Program-made: the position numbers and the translations under genes
Part shown: positions 52,559 to 62,569 of the stretch, one piece after another
Layout: each line of letters begins with the position of its first letter
Position numbering within the stretch: the stretch's first letter is position 1
Notes under the pieces: generated by a model
The model's input: only the letters and a program-made list of their open reading frames with translations
What the model was told of the DNA's origin: nothing
Databases searched by the model: none
Assembly (NCBI GenBank): GCA_028280065.1
Contig: JANQMN010000107.1
Location: forward strand, 55,820-119,819
Direction: 5' to 3'
DNA length: 64,000 nucleotides
Source of the DNA: Hahella sp.
Lineage (GTDB): Bacteria > Pseudomonadota > Gammaproteobacteria > Pseudomonadales > Oleiphilaceae

Positions 52559-53020
52559 ATGCCGCTATTCGCGAAAGACATCATGACCCCCCATGTAAAA
52601 TCCGTTCCCCAAAACTGGACTTTACAACGCTTTGCCGGTTTTCTAACCGACAATGGCATTTCCGGAAGTCCGGTCATCGACGATGATGGCGAGATCATCG
52701 GAATTGCCACCCTGACGGATATTGCCGATTTTCATGTCAATCAGGTGGATGAAGACTACGATGCTCGATTGACTCCGGAAGAACAACAGGAAGCCCGTAA
52801 GCTAAGGATCAGCCTGTTTGAAGAAATGAGCAAATTGCCGGTGGAAGTGCGCGATATTATGTCGCCGATTCTGCTCTCCGTCAGTGAAGACTCGCCTGTA
52901 GCCGAAGTCGCGACAAAAATGTTGGATGAACACATTCATCGAATTTTTGTTAAGTCCGAAGACAAGGTTGTCGGAATTATTACCACCTTCGACATGTTGA
53001 AGATTATTGCCGAGCAGTAG
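52559..53020 (+). CDS. CBS-domain pair protein
   Basis: A 153-residue protein made of two CBS motifs: DIMTPHVKSVPQNWTLQRFA with NGISGSPVIDDDGEIIGIAT, then DIMSPILLSVSEDSPVAEVA with HIHRIFVKSEDKVVGIITTF. The two form a Bateman module that binds adenosine nucleotides and acts as an energy sensor. No catalytic domain is attached. Its start has GGAG about 10 nt upstream. It may be controlled by the divergent TetR gene. Confidence 0.92.
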   Translation: MPLFAKDIMTPHVKSVPQNWTLQRFAGFLTDNGISGSPVIDDDGEIIGIATLTDIADFHVNQVDEDYDARLTPEEQQEARKLRISLFEEMSKLPVEVRDIMSPILLSVSEDSPVAEVATKMLDEHIHRIFVKSEDKVVGIITTFDMLKIIAEQ

Positions 53021-53032
53021 TGGCAATAAGGT

Positions 53033-53086
53033 CTCCCGGCAACTCGGTTTTGCAGCCTCTTTATTCAAAGGCGGCTGTGCCGGGAG
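53033..53086. terminator. large inverted repeat between convergent genes
   Basis: CTCCCGGCA (53033-53041) and TGCCGGGAG (53078-53086) form a 9-bp GC-rich stem; inside it CAGCC and GGCTG form a second stem. It begins 13 nt after the CBS-protein stop and ends 23 nt before the opposing protease stop. On the plus strand CTATTTTGCC follows. A bidirectional terminator is the simplest reading. Confidence 0.6.
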
Positions 53087-53109
53087 CTATTTTGCCCAAT
53101 CCCGGTGAC

Positions 53110-55002
53110 TTAGAATTCACCTGCGTTTTTAAGCTTAAGTAAGGCCAGCGATTTTTTGGGGTTGATCAGATTGCGTCTGCCGTCTTCAGACCGGTCACTC
53201 CCCAACAAGATCAGCGAGATGACATCCTTGGGGCTGAGACTGGGATCGATGGCAAGAAGTTTCGCCGCCAGGTTCGTAACATTGGGTGCACTCATTGAAG
53301 TGCCGGAAGATTTTTGGCGTTTTCCACCCGGAATATAACTATCTACCTCAAACCCATTGGCGTGTACGCGAACATTTCTACCATAGCTGGTAAATCCTGT
53401 TTCATCTCCGGCCTGATCGACGGCACCGGCGACCAAAACATTTTCCAGCGCTATGCTTGACGGGATCACCTTATTGAAGTCGACATCTTCGTCGCTATTA
53501 CCGGCTGCCGGGATAAACAAGATTTCCGGTGCGGAAGCCATGGCGGCAACAAGGCCTTCATAGGAATACTCGAACATGATTTTTGCCATTTCTGCACGCA
53601 TTTCGGCATCGTCGCCAACGCCGTTTGCCTCGAATGCCGCCTCGATGCCACGCTGATCACCACCCCAGCTCATGTTCACGATCCGTACGCCATTGGCTTG
53701 CATATAGGCAACAGCGTCCTTACTGGCGCGGACCGAGCGAAGCGTTTCATCCAGTCTTGGGACATCCGGAATGACTTTGTGATCAAAAGTGATTCGACCG
53801 GCCATGAGTTTGATGGCCGGATTACCTTCCGCTGCAATGCCCGCGACATGAGTGCCATGGGTATAGTTGCCGAAGTAGCCCAAATCCAGCAGGAATGCAT
53901 CCACTTCTTCCGGCGCTAAACCGGATAGATATTTTTTCAGGTCCGAAGCTTCTTGACTGTCCACGGAAGCGTTTATGTCAGACAGTCCTTTGGATAATGA
54001 CACCAGCTCGTCATACCGAGAAGCGATATTCTCGGGTAAAGTAAACAGTTCGCCGGTGGTTTTATGGCCGGTCAGGTTGTGCGCCCAACCATACAGATCG
54101 TCAATCCAACCGTTTTTATCGTTGTCGATGCCATCGCCGGGTAATTCACCTTTGTTCTTCCACATTTGTCCTTTGGGGATAAATATTTCAGCGTCAATAC
54201 CGGAATCCCAAATGGCGACTACGACATCGGTTAGACCGTCGGTATTGGTTAAATCAACTTTTCGCGCCTCCCAAATATCGGGTTTTTCCACCCGATTGGC
54301 GGCGATATAGGTCGTGAGAACGTCAACGATGACATCCTTCGCGGGCAGGATGAAATCCATCAGAACGCGGTAATTTACCAGTCTGCTGACACTGCCGATA
54401 TCCAGTTGCTTGGATTCCAAGGCACCGGGATCCATTCTGGATTTAACCAGGCCCAAGAGAAGATTTCTATTGTATATTTCCATGCTGCCTTTGCTGGATT
54501 CGATGTTGTCCTGGACGATATCCCAGGGTAAGTCTTTGATCTTGCTGGTATAGTCCTGTTTGAACTTTTCTTTGAACTGGCTGGATTGAATATCAAGACC
54601 TTGGTCCAAGGCAGCAAAAATCGTTTCTGTAGATAGCCCGGAGGTCAGTTTATCCGCGGGTTTATCCTGCATGTCGCGAATTTTCGCGCTAAATTCGATG
54701 GCTTTTTTGAAGTCTCCCTCGAGTGCCGCTGCGTTGCGCAAATCCATCATGTAGCCTTTGACGGTGGCGACATCTTCGATCTCATATTCATCCAGGATTT
54801 TTTGTACATCCGTTTCCAGCTTTCCGGCCAATGCTGACAGTTGTTCCTTGTCCAGCAATAGCTCAGAAGGCGCTGACTCTATTGTATAGGTAATGCGAGG
54901 TAACTCGCTGGCGCTTTTAACCTTGGTTTTAGCAATTGCAGTTTGCTGGGATAGGATAAGTGTGATACCAAGAATAAACCCGATAATGTGTCTCAGACCC
55001 AT
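53110..55002 (-). CDS. secreted subtilisin-like serine protease (S8)
   Basis: A 630-residue exported peptidase with signal peptide (HIIGFILGITLILSQQTAIA). Residues 30-240 form a helical pro-region-like part. The catalytic domain has D266 (VVAIWDSGID), H382 (THGTHVAGIAAEG), the oxyanion N502 (FIPAAGNSDED) and S569 (SSGTSMSAPNVTNLAA): all intact. An acidic loop DGIDNDKNGWIDDLYGW (291-307) is typical of the calcium-binding insertions of cell-envelope S8 proteases. No C-terminal anchor. Probably periplasmic or secreted. Monocistronic. Confidence 0.93.
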   Translation of the reverse strand: MGLRHIIGFILGITLILSQQTAIAKTKVKSASELPRITYTIESAPSELLLDKEQLSALAGKLETDVQKILDEYEIEDVATVKGYMMDLRNAAALEGDFKKAIEFSAKIRDMQDKPADKLTSGLSTETIFAALDQGLDIQSSQFKEKFKQDYTSKIKDLPWDIVQDNIESSKGSMEIYNRNLLLGLVKSRMDPGALESKQLDIGSVSRLVNYRVLMDFILPAKDVIVDVLTTYIAANRVEKPDIWEARKVDLTNTDGLTDVVVAIWDSGIDAEIFIPKGQMWKNKGELPGDGIDNDKNGWIDDLYGWAHNLTGHKTTGELFTLPENIASRYDELVSLSKGLSDINASVDSQEASDLKKYLSGLAPEEVDAFLLDLGYFGNYTHGTHVAGIAAEGNPAIKLMAGRITFDHKVIPDVPRLDETLRSVRASKDAVAYMQANGVRIVNMSWGGDQRGIEAAFEANGVGDDAEMRAEMAKIMFEYSYEGLVAAMASAPEILFIPAAGNSDEDVDFNKVIPSSIALENVLVAGAVDQAGDETGFTSYGRNVRVHANGFEVDSYIPGGKRQKSSGTSMSAPNVTNLAAKLLAIDPSLSPKDVISLILLGSDRSEDGRRNLINPKKSLALLKLKNAGEF

Positions 55003-55236
55003 GGAAATGCCTTTCGAAGAAGATTGCAGAAGCTAACGGAATATACTTATCCCGATCCTAAAAGTGAACTTAAAATCTATCAACGCGAAGATTTATGCGA
55101 TGAAAATCAGAATGCCTTCTGTCGTCTTAAGGTAATAATTCCCCGGGAAGATAAACTACCGACGCTACGGGATATATCCCTCCTGCGCGATAATTTCCTT
55201 TTTAGGAAGTTCACGTCATAGAATTCAACACCTTTC

Positions 55237-55695
55237 TCAGTCTGTCTTTCTCCGTCCACGGCGGTCAGCGCGACGTTCTTTGTGATCAGTCGAATACAAT
55301 TCGGATTGCAAACCGACCGGGTCCCGGCGATCACCAACCCGGCGATCTTCATGATGGGCAAAGTCGCATTTGCAATTGGCTTCGGTACAGCCTGCAAGTG
55401 GAATCGCAGGCGCTTCCGCCGACAAAAAGCGCTTTCCTTTGATGCTTCTGACCGCCTCGCAGGCAGTGCCTTCGTGGGGAACAACTTCAACGCAATGAAA
55501 TTCGCCATGAGGAACGGCTTTCTTACTGCTGTTTCTAGCTGCTTTGGGAGTTGTTTTAGAAGGAAGGGATTCTGCTATCTTTGCAGAGGATTTGCGCCGC
55601 TTTACTCTGGATTTAACATGCGGTTCGGATCGGACCCTATAAGCCAAAAAGCCGATCAATAAAACGACAACTACAGCTCCTAGAAAAAATGCCAT
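55237..55695 (-). CDS. single-pass membrane protein with Cys/His cluster
   Basis: A 152-residue protein from ATG 55695 (MAFFLGAVVVVLLIGFLAYR, one N-terminal membrane helix), then a basic linker (VKSRVKRRKSSAKI) and a C-terminal cytoplasmic domain with CVEVVPHEGTACEAV and a cluster CTEANCKCDFAHHEDRR-x-GDRRD. The latter resembles a small family of uncharacterised gammaproteobacterial proteins that I recall by the 'C..C.C..HHEDRR' signature; metal binding is plausible. An upstream in-frame ATG at 55755 is less likely. Confidence 0.7.
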   Translation of the reverse strand: MAFFLGAVVVVLLIGFLAYRVRSEPHVKSRVKRRKSSAKIAESLPSKTTPKAARNSSKKAVPHGEFHCVEVVPHEGTACEAVRSIKGKRFLSAEAPAIPLAGCTEANCKCDFAHHEDRRVGDRRDPVGLQSELYSTDHKERRADRRGRRKTD

Positions 55696-55819
55696 ATTAC
55701 GAAATGTTTTCTGAGTGCTTATATAGATGTATAGCACAGAAATCCGCAAAAACACGCCTGCAAGGACGGACTGCCAGGGATTTGCCGGATTTTTGACGTT
55801 TTAACTTAAATTTGGCTTA

Positions 55820-56554
55820 TTATTTCGAAACTTCCACGCCATTTATCTGACCGGAACCGTCAATCAAAATTTCCGCATTGCTATATTTGGGCCAATGGGC
55901 CACCTGTTCCAAAGAACGCATGGATTTGTAAGGGATATCGACAATCAGTGCATTCACCAACCAGCTTGGAATAGCGCCGCCGGGTTCGGTGTGCTGAATC
56001 CAGGTCATTTGGGTTCTCTTCGCATCAATGGCCTTGAAGAAATAGTGGGTCTCCTGGATGTTTACCCGGACATAGTCCTTCTTTTCCGGCATTTTGTCCT
56101 GTACCGCCATGATATGCATTTCGATTTCACCGGTTGAGTTATTCCGGTCGGTGACGATCTCTATTACGTAATCCCTGTCTTTAACAGGCCAGGGCAAGTC
56201 GTTGACCGAATAAGCGTATCGCTTGTTGTAGCTAAGTTCTTCGAATCCCCAGGACTCAATGCAGTTATGAACCCATTCCATGCAAGAGCCAGGATTGGAC
56301 ATGACCGCCATGATGTTTTCCAGCGGAGCATTTAAGGTGGCGACCGCTTTGAAGGCTTCGAATTTCGAATCGGCATGTTTTTGGGTAAATATTTGTATTC
56401 CGTCTCTTTCAAAATCCAGTTTCCATTCGCCGTCAAAACTGGCTATTTCCTCCGACGATACAGCAGAAGCTGAGGTCAACCACAACCAGGCGGACAACTG
56501 AAGAAATATGCGTATATATTTGATTAATAGTGTTTTACTTCGGCTTCTTTGCAT
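55820..56554 (-). CDS. START-domain protein, probably exported
   Basis: A 244-residue protein from ATG 56554; ATG 56578 is an alternative. The N-terminus has a signal-peptide-like segment (IFLQLSAWLWLTSASAVSSE). The body is a START (lipid-transfer) domain: EWKLDFERDGIQIFTQKH, VMSNPGSCMEWVHNCIES, LPWPVKDRDYVIEIVTDR and WIQHTEPGGAIPSWLVNALI, then PYKSMRSLEQVA. Bacterial START proteins bind hydrophobic ligands; an exported one could carry lipid in the periplasm. Ligand unknown. It has no close operon partner. Confidence 0.85.
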   Translation of the reverse strand: MQRSRSKTLLIKYIRIFLQLSAWLWLTSASAVSSEEIASFDGEWKLDFERDGIQIFTQKHADSKFEAFKAVATLNAPLENIMAVMSNPGSCMEWVHNCIESWGFEELSYNKRYAYSVNDLPWPVKDRDYVIEIVTDRNNSTGEIEMHIMAVQDKMPEKKDYVRVNIQETHYFFKAIDAKRTQMTWIQHTEPGGAIPSWLVNALIVDIPYKSMRSLEQVAHWPKYSNAEILIDGSGQINGVEVSK

Positions 56555-56787
56555 GAAGGTACTATCGCTATAACTCATGTAATGGTGTAGTTGGAGTGTA
56601 ATGCTTTGTGTAATATTTGTTGTAGTTTGAAACAAAGGCAAAGATTACCAGTTAACGAAAACGAAAAATGCTACGGAGTCCTTGTTTTCGATATTCGGTG
56701 GAGATAACCGGCGATATTGGGTTTTATAGGGAAGTGGCAGGATCTACCTGAGTGGTTGATACTCATTTGAACGACAAAAGGAGAATT

Positions 56788-56999
56788 ATGATGACAACTG
56801 ACAATGTTTATAAGAGCCCGGCAAGCGATGTTCACCAAATTGCGCGAATGATTTCAATACCGATGACAACCAAGACCAGGACTACTTGAAATCGGCAGAA
56901 GTTGTTGAAGGCGATCTGCTGTCGTCGGAGCGGCGGTATGTCACGCCAATCGGATTTACTCATCACCAGATCCACATTAAATGCAGTACTGCCAATTAA
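56788..56999 (+). pseudogene. frameshifted remnant with an 'NxYKSPxSDV' N-terminus
   Basis: AAAAGGAG lies a few nt before ATG 56788, and the frame begins MMTTDNVYKSPASDVHQ. It stops at TGA 56889 after 33 residues. A one-base shift near 56835 keeps a second open stretch (FNTDDNQDQDYLKSAEVVEG, then LLSSERRYVTPIG) to TAA 56999. 'NPYxSPxSDV' starts are common in small membrane proteins of gammaproteobacteria; here the membrane part is missing. A degraded gene is the best reading. Confidence 0.4.
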
Positions 57000-57051
57000 A
57001 AATTTTACTCAGTTTAGGCGGGAAATGGGAATAGGGTTTAACATCGGGCAG

Positions 57052-57080
57052 AAAGTAAAACGCCTCCACTTGGGAGGCGT
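57052..57080 (-). terminator. rho-independent terminator of the 35-residue peptide gene
   Basis: On the minus strand ACGCCTCC-CAAGT-GGAGGCGT forms an 8-bp stem with a 5-nt loop, followed directly by TTTTACTTT. It lies 18 nt after the stop of the peptide gene. Strong and complete. Confidence 0.85.
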
Positions 57081-57097
57081 TCTATCAACTTATCGAA

Positions 57098-57205
57098 TTA
57101 CTTACCGACAACTTCTTCGAAGTAAGCAGCAAGTTCTTTCATCGCTTCAAGTTCGAATGCTTCAGTAATTTCAAAAAGATTAGTTTCATTAGTTCCTACG
57201 GTCAT
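57098..57205 (-). CDS. 35-residue acidic peptide of unknown function
   Basis: The frame MTVGTNETNLFEITEAFELE, then AMKELAAYFEEVVGK, begins at ATG 57205 with GGAG 6 nt upstream and ends at TAA 57098. A textbook terminator follows at once. The peptide has eight Glu and two Lys, and the central part would form an amphipathic helix (FEITEAFELEAMKELAAYFE). There is no Cys, no Asp and no membrane stretch. Gene-like control signals at both ends make this convincing despite its size. It could be a RiPP-type precursor or a small regulator; no modifying enzyme is adjacent. Confidence 0.65.
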   Translation of the reverse strand: MTVGTNETNLFEITEAFELEAMKELAAYFEEVVGK

Positions 57206-57343
57206 AACAATCTCCAAAAACGCGGCGTAATATTAGTCAGAGCAGTTTGTCTACCCTTTAAATTCTTATAATCAGTATATTCCTTGACCTGGAGCAACTG
57301 TATTAGCAATTCTATCTACGACTTTGATAGTAGAAATTGAAAC

Positions 57344-57979
57344 TCAATCGAGATTCTTTTCCTTAAAGTCACAAAGGTCTTCGATGATGCAGGCGCTGCA
57401 TTTTGGTTTACGGGCAACGCAGATATACCGGCCATGCAAAATCAACCAATGGTGCGCATCCATCAGATAAGGTTTTGGTACATGTCTTAGAAGTTTTTGT
57501 TCCACTTCCAGAACATTCTTACCTTTGGCGATGCCCGTCCGGTTGGAGACTCTGAATATGTGAGTATCGACTGCCATCGTAGGCTGGCGAAATGCAGTAT
57601 TAAGAACGACATTGGCTGTCTTTCGGCCGACGCCGGGTAGTGCTTCCAATGCCTCGCGGTTGGCGGGAACTTCGGAGTGGTGTTGGTCTACGAGAATCTT
57701 GCAGGCTTTGATGACGTTTTCCGCCTTGGCATTAAATAGCCCGATAGTCTTGATATGCTTCTTGAGACCATCGACGCCCAAATTGAGAATGGCTTCAGGC
57801 GTATTGGCTACCGGATAAAGCTTACGGGTAGCCTTGTTCACACTGACATCCGTTGCCTGGGCAGAAAGGATAACCGCGATTAGCAATTCAAAGGGATTGG
57901 TGTATTCAAGTTCGGTTTTAGGATCAGGGTTTTCGGCCTTGAATCGCGCAAAAATCTGTTCACGTTTGGTTTTGTTCAT
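57344..57979 (-). CDS. nth: endonuclease III
   Basis: A 211-residue base-excision DNA glycosylase/AP lyase for oxidised pyrimidines. The helix-hairpin-helix LEALPGVGRKTANVVL has the catalytic Lys120, and Asp138 is in AVDTHIFRVSNR. The 4Fe-4S ligands C187, C194, C197 and C203 (C-x6-C-x2-C-x5-C) match the E. coli numbering exactly. It lies 3 nt after rsxE and is the last gene of the rsx operon, the usual arrangement in gammaproteobacteria. Confidence 0.96.
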   Translation of the reverse strand: MNKTKREQIFARFKAENPDPKTELEYTNPFELLIAVILSAQATDVSVNKATRKLYPVANTPEAILNLGVDGLKKHIKTIGLFNAKAENVIKACKILVDQHHSEVPANREALEALPGVGRKTANVVLNTAFRQPTMAVDTHIFRVSNRTGIAKGKNVLEVEQKLLRHVPKPYLMDAHHWLILHGRYICVARKPKCSACIIEDLCDFKEKNLD

Positions 57980-57982
57980 TGA

Positions 57983-58693
57983 TTAAGTGATGCTACCGGT
58001 TACTCGAACTCTTTTAGACCCAGCCACAACCAGATCCTTTTTCTTTTCCGCCGCAGCTTTTAGTCGCGCATCGATAATATTTTTAATGGCAATGATTAAG
58101 CCCATTGCGAAGAATGCACCTGGGGGCAGGACGGCGAAAAGGAAATCCGGATAATCTTTGAACACGACTATTTCCCAGTCGCTGGCGGCGGGTCCCAATA
58201 GCAAGTCCATGCCGGAAAAAAGAGTGCCCTGGCCGACCAGTTCGCGCATCGCACCGAGCAGTATCAATACCAACGCGAATCCCAGTCCCATCATTAGGCC
58301 ATCCAAGGCGGCGGGCAGAATTGGGTTCTTGCTGGCAAAGGCATCGGCACGGCCAAGGATTGCGCAGTTGGTCACGATCAATGGAATGAAAATTCCGAGA
58401 ATTTCGAAAAGCTCATAGGTAAAAGCCTGCATCAACAGCTCGGCGCAGGTAACGAAGGAGGCAATGATCATTACAAACGCCGGTAACCGGACAGATTCAG
58501 GTACATAATTGCGAATCATTGAAACGGCAATATTGGAACCCAGTAAAACCAGAATTGTGGCGAGGCCGAGACCGATTGCATTGACGACAGTGCCGGTCAC
58601 CGCCAGTAGCGGGCAAAGCCCGAGAAGTTGGACGAGTGCCGGATTGTTTTTCCAGAGGCCGTCTTTGATGATCTCGCCATAGGACTTGGTCAT
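57983..58693 (-). CDS. rsxE: electron transport complex subunit RsxE/RnfE
   Basis: A 236-residue polytopic inner-membrane subunit of the Rsx/Rnf complex, about six helices. Conserved: [20 protein letters not shown] near the N-terminus, then [27 protein letters not shown]-type helices, and [20 protein letters not shown]. It is homologous to RsxA and, with it, forms the core thought to hold an Fe-S centre (Cys in CAIL). Next gene nth at 3 nt. Confidence 0.95.
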   Translation of the reverse strand: MTKSYGEIIKDGLWKNNPALVQLLGLCPLLAVTGTVVNAIGLGLATILVLLGSNIAVSMIRNYVPESVRLPAFVMIIASFVTCAELLMQAFTYELFEILGIFIPLIVTNCAILGRADAFASKNPILPAALDGLMMGLGFALVLILLGAMRELVGQGTLFSGMDLLLGPAASDWEIVVFKDYPDFLFAVLPPGAFFAMGLIIAIKNIIDARLKAAAEKKKDLVVAGSKRVRVTGSIT

Positions 58694-58734
58694 GCAGGCT
58701 CCTCGTTGAATAATTGAATATGGTGCGTCATTGC

Positions 58735-59379
58735 TCAGCCTTCTTTTGTCTCGTCCAGGTCAGGCAAGAATACTCTGCGATTGGACTGATAATAGAGTAA
58801 CGCATTCCGCACGGCGTTAACCACGGCTCTGGGTGTGATCGTCGCCCCGGTGAGTTGGTCAAATGCACCGTCGTCTTTTTTGACTTTCCACTGACTTTCT
58901 TCGGGAGCTTTTAATGATGCCCGATTAAAGCCGAGCACCCAGTCGGATTTGCGCAGTTCAATTTTGTCGCCTAGGCCAGGCGTTTCCTTATGTGCAGTGA
59001 TGCGCACCCCTTGGATTGTTCCGTCCGGGAGCACGCCTACCAAGCCGGATATGTCTCCGGTATAGCCATCCGGGGTGAGAAAAGGCAACAACACCAGAAC
59101 CGGGCTTTCCCCCTGCTTGGCAATATAGGCTTCCTGAGTCGTGGTAAATCCCAGCAAGGGATCAACGGACAGGGTTACCGGGTTTTCCAGCAAATCGTTA
59201 TCAAAGGACAGGTCGCCTATAATGTCCAAAAGCGCTTTTGCCTGCGCACGTTTTTGGGCTTTTTCGATCCGCTCCGCAGTGGTTGCTTGAGTGACCGCGA
59301 TCAGACCGGCGGTGATGATCGCAAATAAACCTAAACCGATGCTGCCGCGAATAATGGCGTTTGTTAAGGGCGAAGGCAT
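58735..59379 (-). CDS. rsxG: electron transport complex subunit RsxG/RnfG (flavoprotein)
   Basis: A 214-residue protein from ATG 59379; an upstream in-frame start at 59451 would lie inside rsxD and is rejected. One N-terminal membrane helix ([20 protein letters not shown]) leads to a periplasmic FMN-binding domain with [19 protein letters not shown]; the Thr in TGAT is the covalent FMN attachment site. [20 protein letters not shown] also matches the family. Confidence 0.94.
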   Translation of the reverse strand: MPSPLTNAIIRGSIGLGLFAIITAGLIAVTQATTAERIEKAQKRAQAKALLDIIGDLSFDNDLLENPVTLSVDPLLGFTTTQEAYIAKQGESPVLVLLPFLTPDGYTGDISGLVGVLPDGTIQGVRITAHKETPGLGDKIELRKSDWVLGFNRASLKAPEESQWKVKKDDGAFDQLTGATITPRAVVNAVRNALLYYQSNRRVFLPDLDETKEG

Positions 59380-59389
59380 GGCCGATCCT

Positions 59390-60439
59390 CTACTTAATGC
59401 CACGACGCGCCGACCGGTGGCCATAGGTCCGGGGGCGTGTGTAATAGTCAAGGAACGGCGCGGCGAAATTCATCAGCAATACCGCAAAGGCCACTGCGTC
59501 CGGATAACCGCCCCAGGTGCGGATGATGTAAAGCAATACTCCGATTCCCGCGCCATAATAAATTTTGCCAAGTTTGCTGGTGGCGGCAGAAACCGGATCT
59601 GTGGCGATGAAGAACGCCCCAAGCATTGTCGCTCCGGCGAAGAGATGCAAATGTAATGGCGTATAGCGATCTTCGTCCCAGCCAAAAACCAGAGAACAAA
59701 CCGCCAGGCCGGCAAAGAATCCGGCAGGAATGTGCCAACTGATAATCTTGCGCCACAACAAGACAAGCCCGCCGGCGAGAAAACCGAGATTGACCCATTC
59801 CCAACCGACAGCGATATGCGAGCCGAACACGGCTTTTTGAGTTAATTCTTCGGCTGTGGCGATGCTGATTTCGTGCTTATAAACATCCAGTGGCGTTGCC
59901 ATGGTATAGCCGTCAATCAGGTCATTTGCGCCGAGAAATATCACCTGCAGAGTTTTCAGAAATCCCAACGAGTCCAGATTTTCCGCACCGAGAAGAGGTA
60001 CGGGTGTGGTCCAAAGCGTGGTCATCGCAACAGGAAAAGAAACCAGCACCAAGGCATACCCAACCATCGCCGGATTGAAAGGGTTTTGGCCCAGGCCTCC
60101 ATAAAGATGTTTGGCTACCACAATGGCGGCCAATACGGCTACCGTCGTCACCCACCAGGGAGCCAAGGGCGGTAAAGCCAGTGCCAGAAGCACTGCCGTG
60201 ACTACCGCGGAATAGTCCTTCAAGTACAGCCCTATCGGTTTTTTACGCATAAGTAGTATCAGCGCTTCTGCGGAAACGGCTAATAGCGTGGCAAACGCAA
60301 CATTAATGAAGACTCCCCAGCCAAAAAACCAAACTAACGCCAGAAATCCGGGCAGTGTGCAGAGTAATACCCATTGCATGACCCTCCCGGTATCCAGAGT
60401 ATTTTTAGCATGGGGTGAGCTGACGCGAATAAAGGCCAA
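59390..60439 (-). CDS. rsxD: electron transport complex subunit RsxD/RnfD
   Basis: A 349-residue polytopic inner-membrane flavoprotein. Hallmarks: [20 protein letters not shown] near the start (as SPHxxxxxSTxxxM), [20 protein letters not shown], and [20 protein letters not shown], where the Thr of the SAAT-type motif binds FMN covalently. [20 protein letters not shown] ends the family pattern. It is 9 nt from rsxC. Confidence 0.95.
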   Translation of the reverse strand: MAFIRVSSPHAKNTLDTGRVMQWVLLCTLPGFLALVWFFGWGVFINVAFATLLAVSAEALILLMRKKPIGLYLKDYSAVVTAVLLALALPPLAPWWVTTVAVLAAIVVAKHLYGGLGQNPFNPAMVGYALVLVSFPVAMTTLWTTPVPLLGAENLDSLGFLKTLQVIFLGANDLIDGYTMATPLDVYKHEISIATAEELTQKAVFGSHIAVGWEWVNLGFLAGGLVLLWRKIISWHIPAGFFAGLAVCSLVFGWDEDRYTPLHLHLFAGATMLGAFFIATDPVSAATSKLGKIYYGAGIGVLLYIIRTWGGYPDAVAFAVLLMNFAAPFLDYYTRPRTYGHRSARRGIK

Positions 60440-60448
60440 TTGAATATC

Positions 60449-62569
60449 CTACTGTTGGGCCACTGGATCCGTTACGGCATTCAAGGCTTTTCGAGCCGAG
60501 GCAACGCGTTCACGGTTTTTTTCGACGGCCCGTTCCAGCTTGGCAACTTTTTTCGGATCGTTTTCCTGGATGGCATCCGTCAGCATGCCTTGCATCATGG
60601 CCAGTTTGTCTTCCGCTTTTTGCAGGTTGGCTTGAAGTGCTTCCGAGTCTAATGCAGATGCTGCCGTTTCGACCTTTTCGACTTGCGGTTGACGCTCTGC
60701 AGCACTTGGGGCGTTTTCTGAAGCAGATGGGGCGTTAGTATGCTTGGCTGCATCCGAAGCTTTCCGCAACGCCAGTTCAGCCGCCGCCAGACGTTCTTCG
60801 TTTTTGGTTACGGCAGCACGCATCTTATCAACTGTCGGGCTACCTTTATTTTCGGCATCCGTAAGCGCGGCTCGGACTTTTTCCAGTTTGGCTTTTGCCT
60901 TTTCTATATTGGCTTTCAATTCCTCAGTGCTGGGCAACTGAAGTTGTTGTTCTAGGGGTTTATTTTCTTGTCCTGACTCTTTTGGGTTTTGCTTGGCGGG
61001 ATTCTGGCGTTTCGCCTTGGCCCGTTCGACGGCGGCGGCCACGGCAGCTTGTTTCGAGGCGGCGTCGGACTCTCTACCGGTATTTGCTGCGGTATCGCTG
61101 CTAGCTTCCCTTTGCTTACGCTCAGCCTGGGCTTTTGCCGCAGCCTCTGCCCGGGCTTTGCGTTTTGCCGCCTTTTCTTCCTGTTCGCGTTCCAAGCGCA
61201 GTTTCCGGAACTCGAAACGCTCTCTTGCTTTGTCCGATTTTTGATGCTCCGCCTGCGACAGGCGTATGGCATTTTTCGCAAAACGATAATACTGGACCAG
61301 TGGAATGCTGCTCGGACAAACATAAGCGCAGGCACCGCACTCGATACAGTCAAATAGGTTATAGGATTCGGCTTTTTCCAGTTCTTCGGACCGGGCAAAC
61401 CAATAAAGCTGCTGGGGCAGGAGTTCAGCCGGACAAACTGCTTCGCACATCCCGCAGCGAATACAGTTTTGCTCCGGTAAAGGATCAGGGAACTCTTCGG
61501 CTGTGGCAGCCAGTATGCAGTTGGTAGTCTTGGTGATCGGTAGGTTTTCGTGCGATAGCGAAAACCCCATCATCGGGCCGCCCAGGATTAATCTTCCGGC
61601 TGATTCAGCCTGGTAGCCGGCTTCCTGCAAGAGGAACTCGATAGGGGTACCGATTCGGGTTTCGAAATTACCGGGACTGCGGACACTTTGGCCGGTTACG
61701 GTCGTGATCCTCGATATCAATGGTTCCCCATGTCTTACCGCCCGATAGACGGCGGCTGCGGTTCCGACATTTTGGCACATCACGCCAATATCCGCGGGAA
61801 TCCGGCCGTGAGGCACTTCCAAGCCGGTCAGGATTTTTATCAGTTGTTTTTCGCCTCCGGAAGGGTATTTGGTGGGAACAACCACCAGATGGATCTTGGT
61901 TTGCTGAGTCGCCTGCCGCAAGGCTTCGATGGCTTCCGGTTTGTTATCTTCGATGCCGATAAAGACTTCTTCCGGTTCCAGCAAATAGGCCATGATTTCC
62001 AGACCTTTCACAATCCAGTCGGCGCGTTCCCGCATCAGCATATCGTCTGCAGTGATATAGGGTTCACACTCGGCGCCGTTAAGGATCAGGGCATTGACCT
62101 TGTCGTTCTTCGGCGGGTGGAGTTTTATCTCGGTCGGAAAACCGGCCCCGCCCATCCCGGCGATCCCGGCGTTACGCACTTTTGCCAATAACCCGGCAGT
62201 GGATAGCTGCTTGTAATCCGGGCATGGCTGAAGCTCTGTCCACAGATCTTCGCCGTCTGCCTCCAAAACGATGCAGCGATCGCTTAAACCGGAAGGATGT
62301 GCGACCGGGCGATCTTCGGTGGCCACTATGGTGCCGGACGTAGAGGCATGTACCGGGACGCTCACGGCGCCGACAGCGTCGGCAATAAGTTCGCCTTTTT
62401 TCACCTGCTGTCCGACTTCCACGACCGCTCTTGCCGCAGCGCCAATATGTTGTTGCAAAGGAATGACCAGCTGTTTAGGGATGCCGGCAATTCTTATCGG
62501 CCGGCTGGTGGATTGCCGCTTGTTTTCCGGCGGATGGATACCGCCGTGGAAATCCCAGAGTTTCCTCAT
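60449..62569 (-). CDS. rsxC: electron transport complex subunit RsxC/RnfC
   Basis: A 706-residue peripheral subunit from ATG 62569 ([20 protein letters not shown]), overlapping rsxB by 4 nt. The NADH/FMN-binding Rnf core has [18 protein letters not shown] and [17 protein letters not shown]. Two 4Fe-4S sets follow: [12 protein letters not shown] and [12 protein letters not shown]. The last 250 residues are a highly charged Ala/Lys/Glu-rich tail with repeated coiled-coil blocks (for example [20 protein letters not shown]), as in other gammaproteobacterial RsxC proteins but of variable length between species. Confidence 0.95.
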   Translation of the reverse strand: MRKLWDFHGGIHPPENKRQSTSRPIRIAGIPKQLVIPLQQHIGAAARAVVEVGQQVKKGELIADAVGAVSVPVHASTSGTIVATEDRPVAHPSGLSDRCIVLEADGEDLWTELQPCPDYKQLSTAGLLAKVRNAGIAGMGGAGFPTEIKLHPPKNDKVNALILNGAECEPYITADDMLMRERADWIVKGLEIMAYLLEPEEVFIGIEDNKPEAIEALRQATQQTKIHLVVVPTKYPSGGEKQLIKILTGLEVPHGRIPADIGVMCQNVGTAAAVYRAVRHGEPLISRITTVTGQSVRSPGNFETRIGTPIEFLLQEAGYQAESAGRLILGGPMMGFSLSHENLPITKTTNCILAATAEEFPDPLPEQNCIRCGMCEAVCPAELLPQQLYWFARSEELEKAESYNLFDCIECGACAYVCPSSIPLVQYYRFAKNAIRLSQAEHQKSDKARERFEFRKLRLEREQEEKAAKRKARAEAAAKAQAERKQREASSDTAANTGRESDAASKQAAVAAAVERAKAKRQNPAKQNPKESGQENKPLEQQLQLPSTEELKANIEKAKAKLEKVRAALTDAENKGSPTVDKMRAAVTKNEERLAAAELALRKASDAAKHTNAPSASENAPSAAERQPQVEKVETAASALDSEALQANLQKAEDKLAMMQGMLTDAIQENDPKKVAKLERAVEKNRERVASARKALNAVTDPVAQQ

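Noticed and set aside
54988..55221. 77-residue plus-strand frame in the gap before the S8 protease
   Set aside because: It overlaps the protease start and has no start signals; probably chance in the leader of the minus-strand gene.
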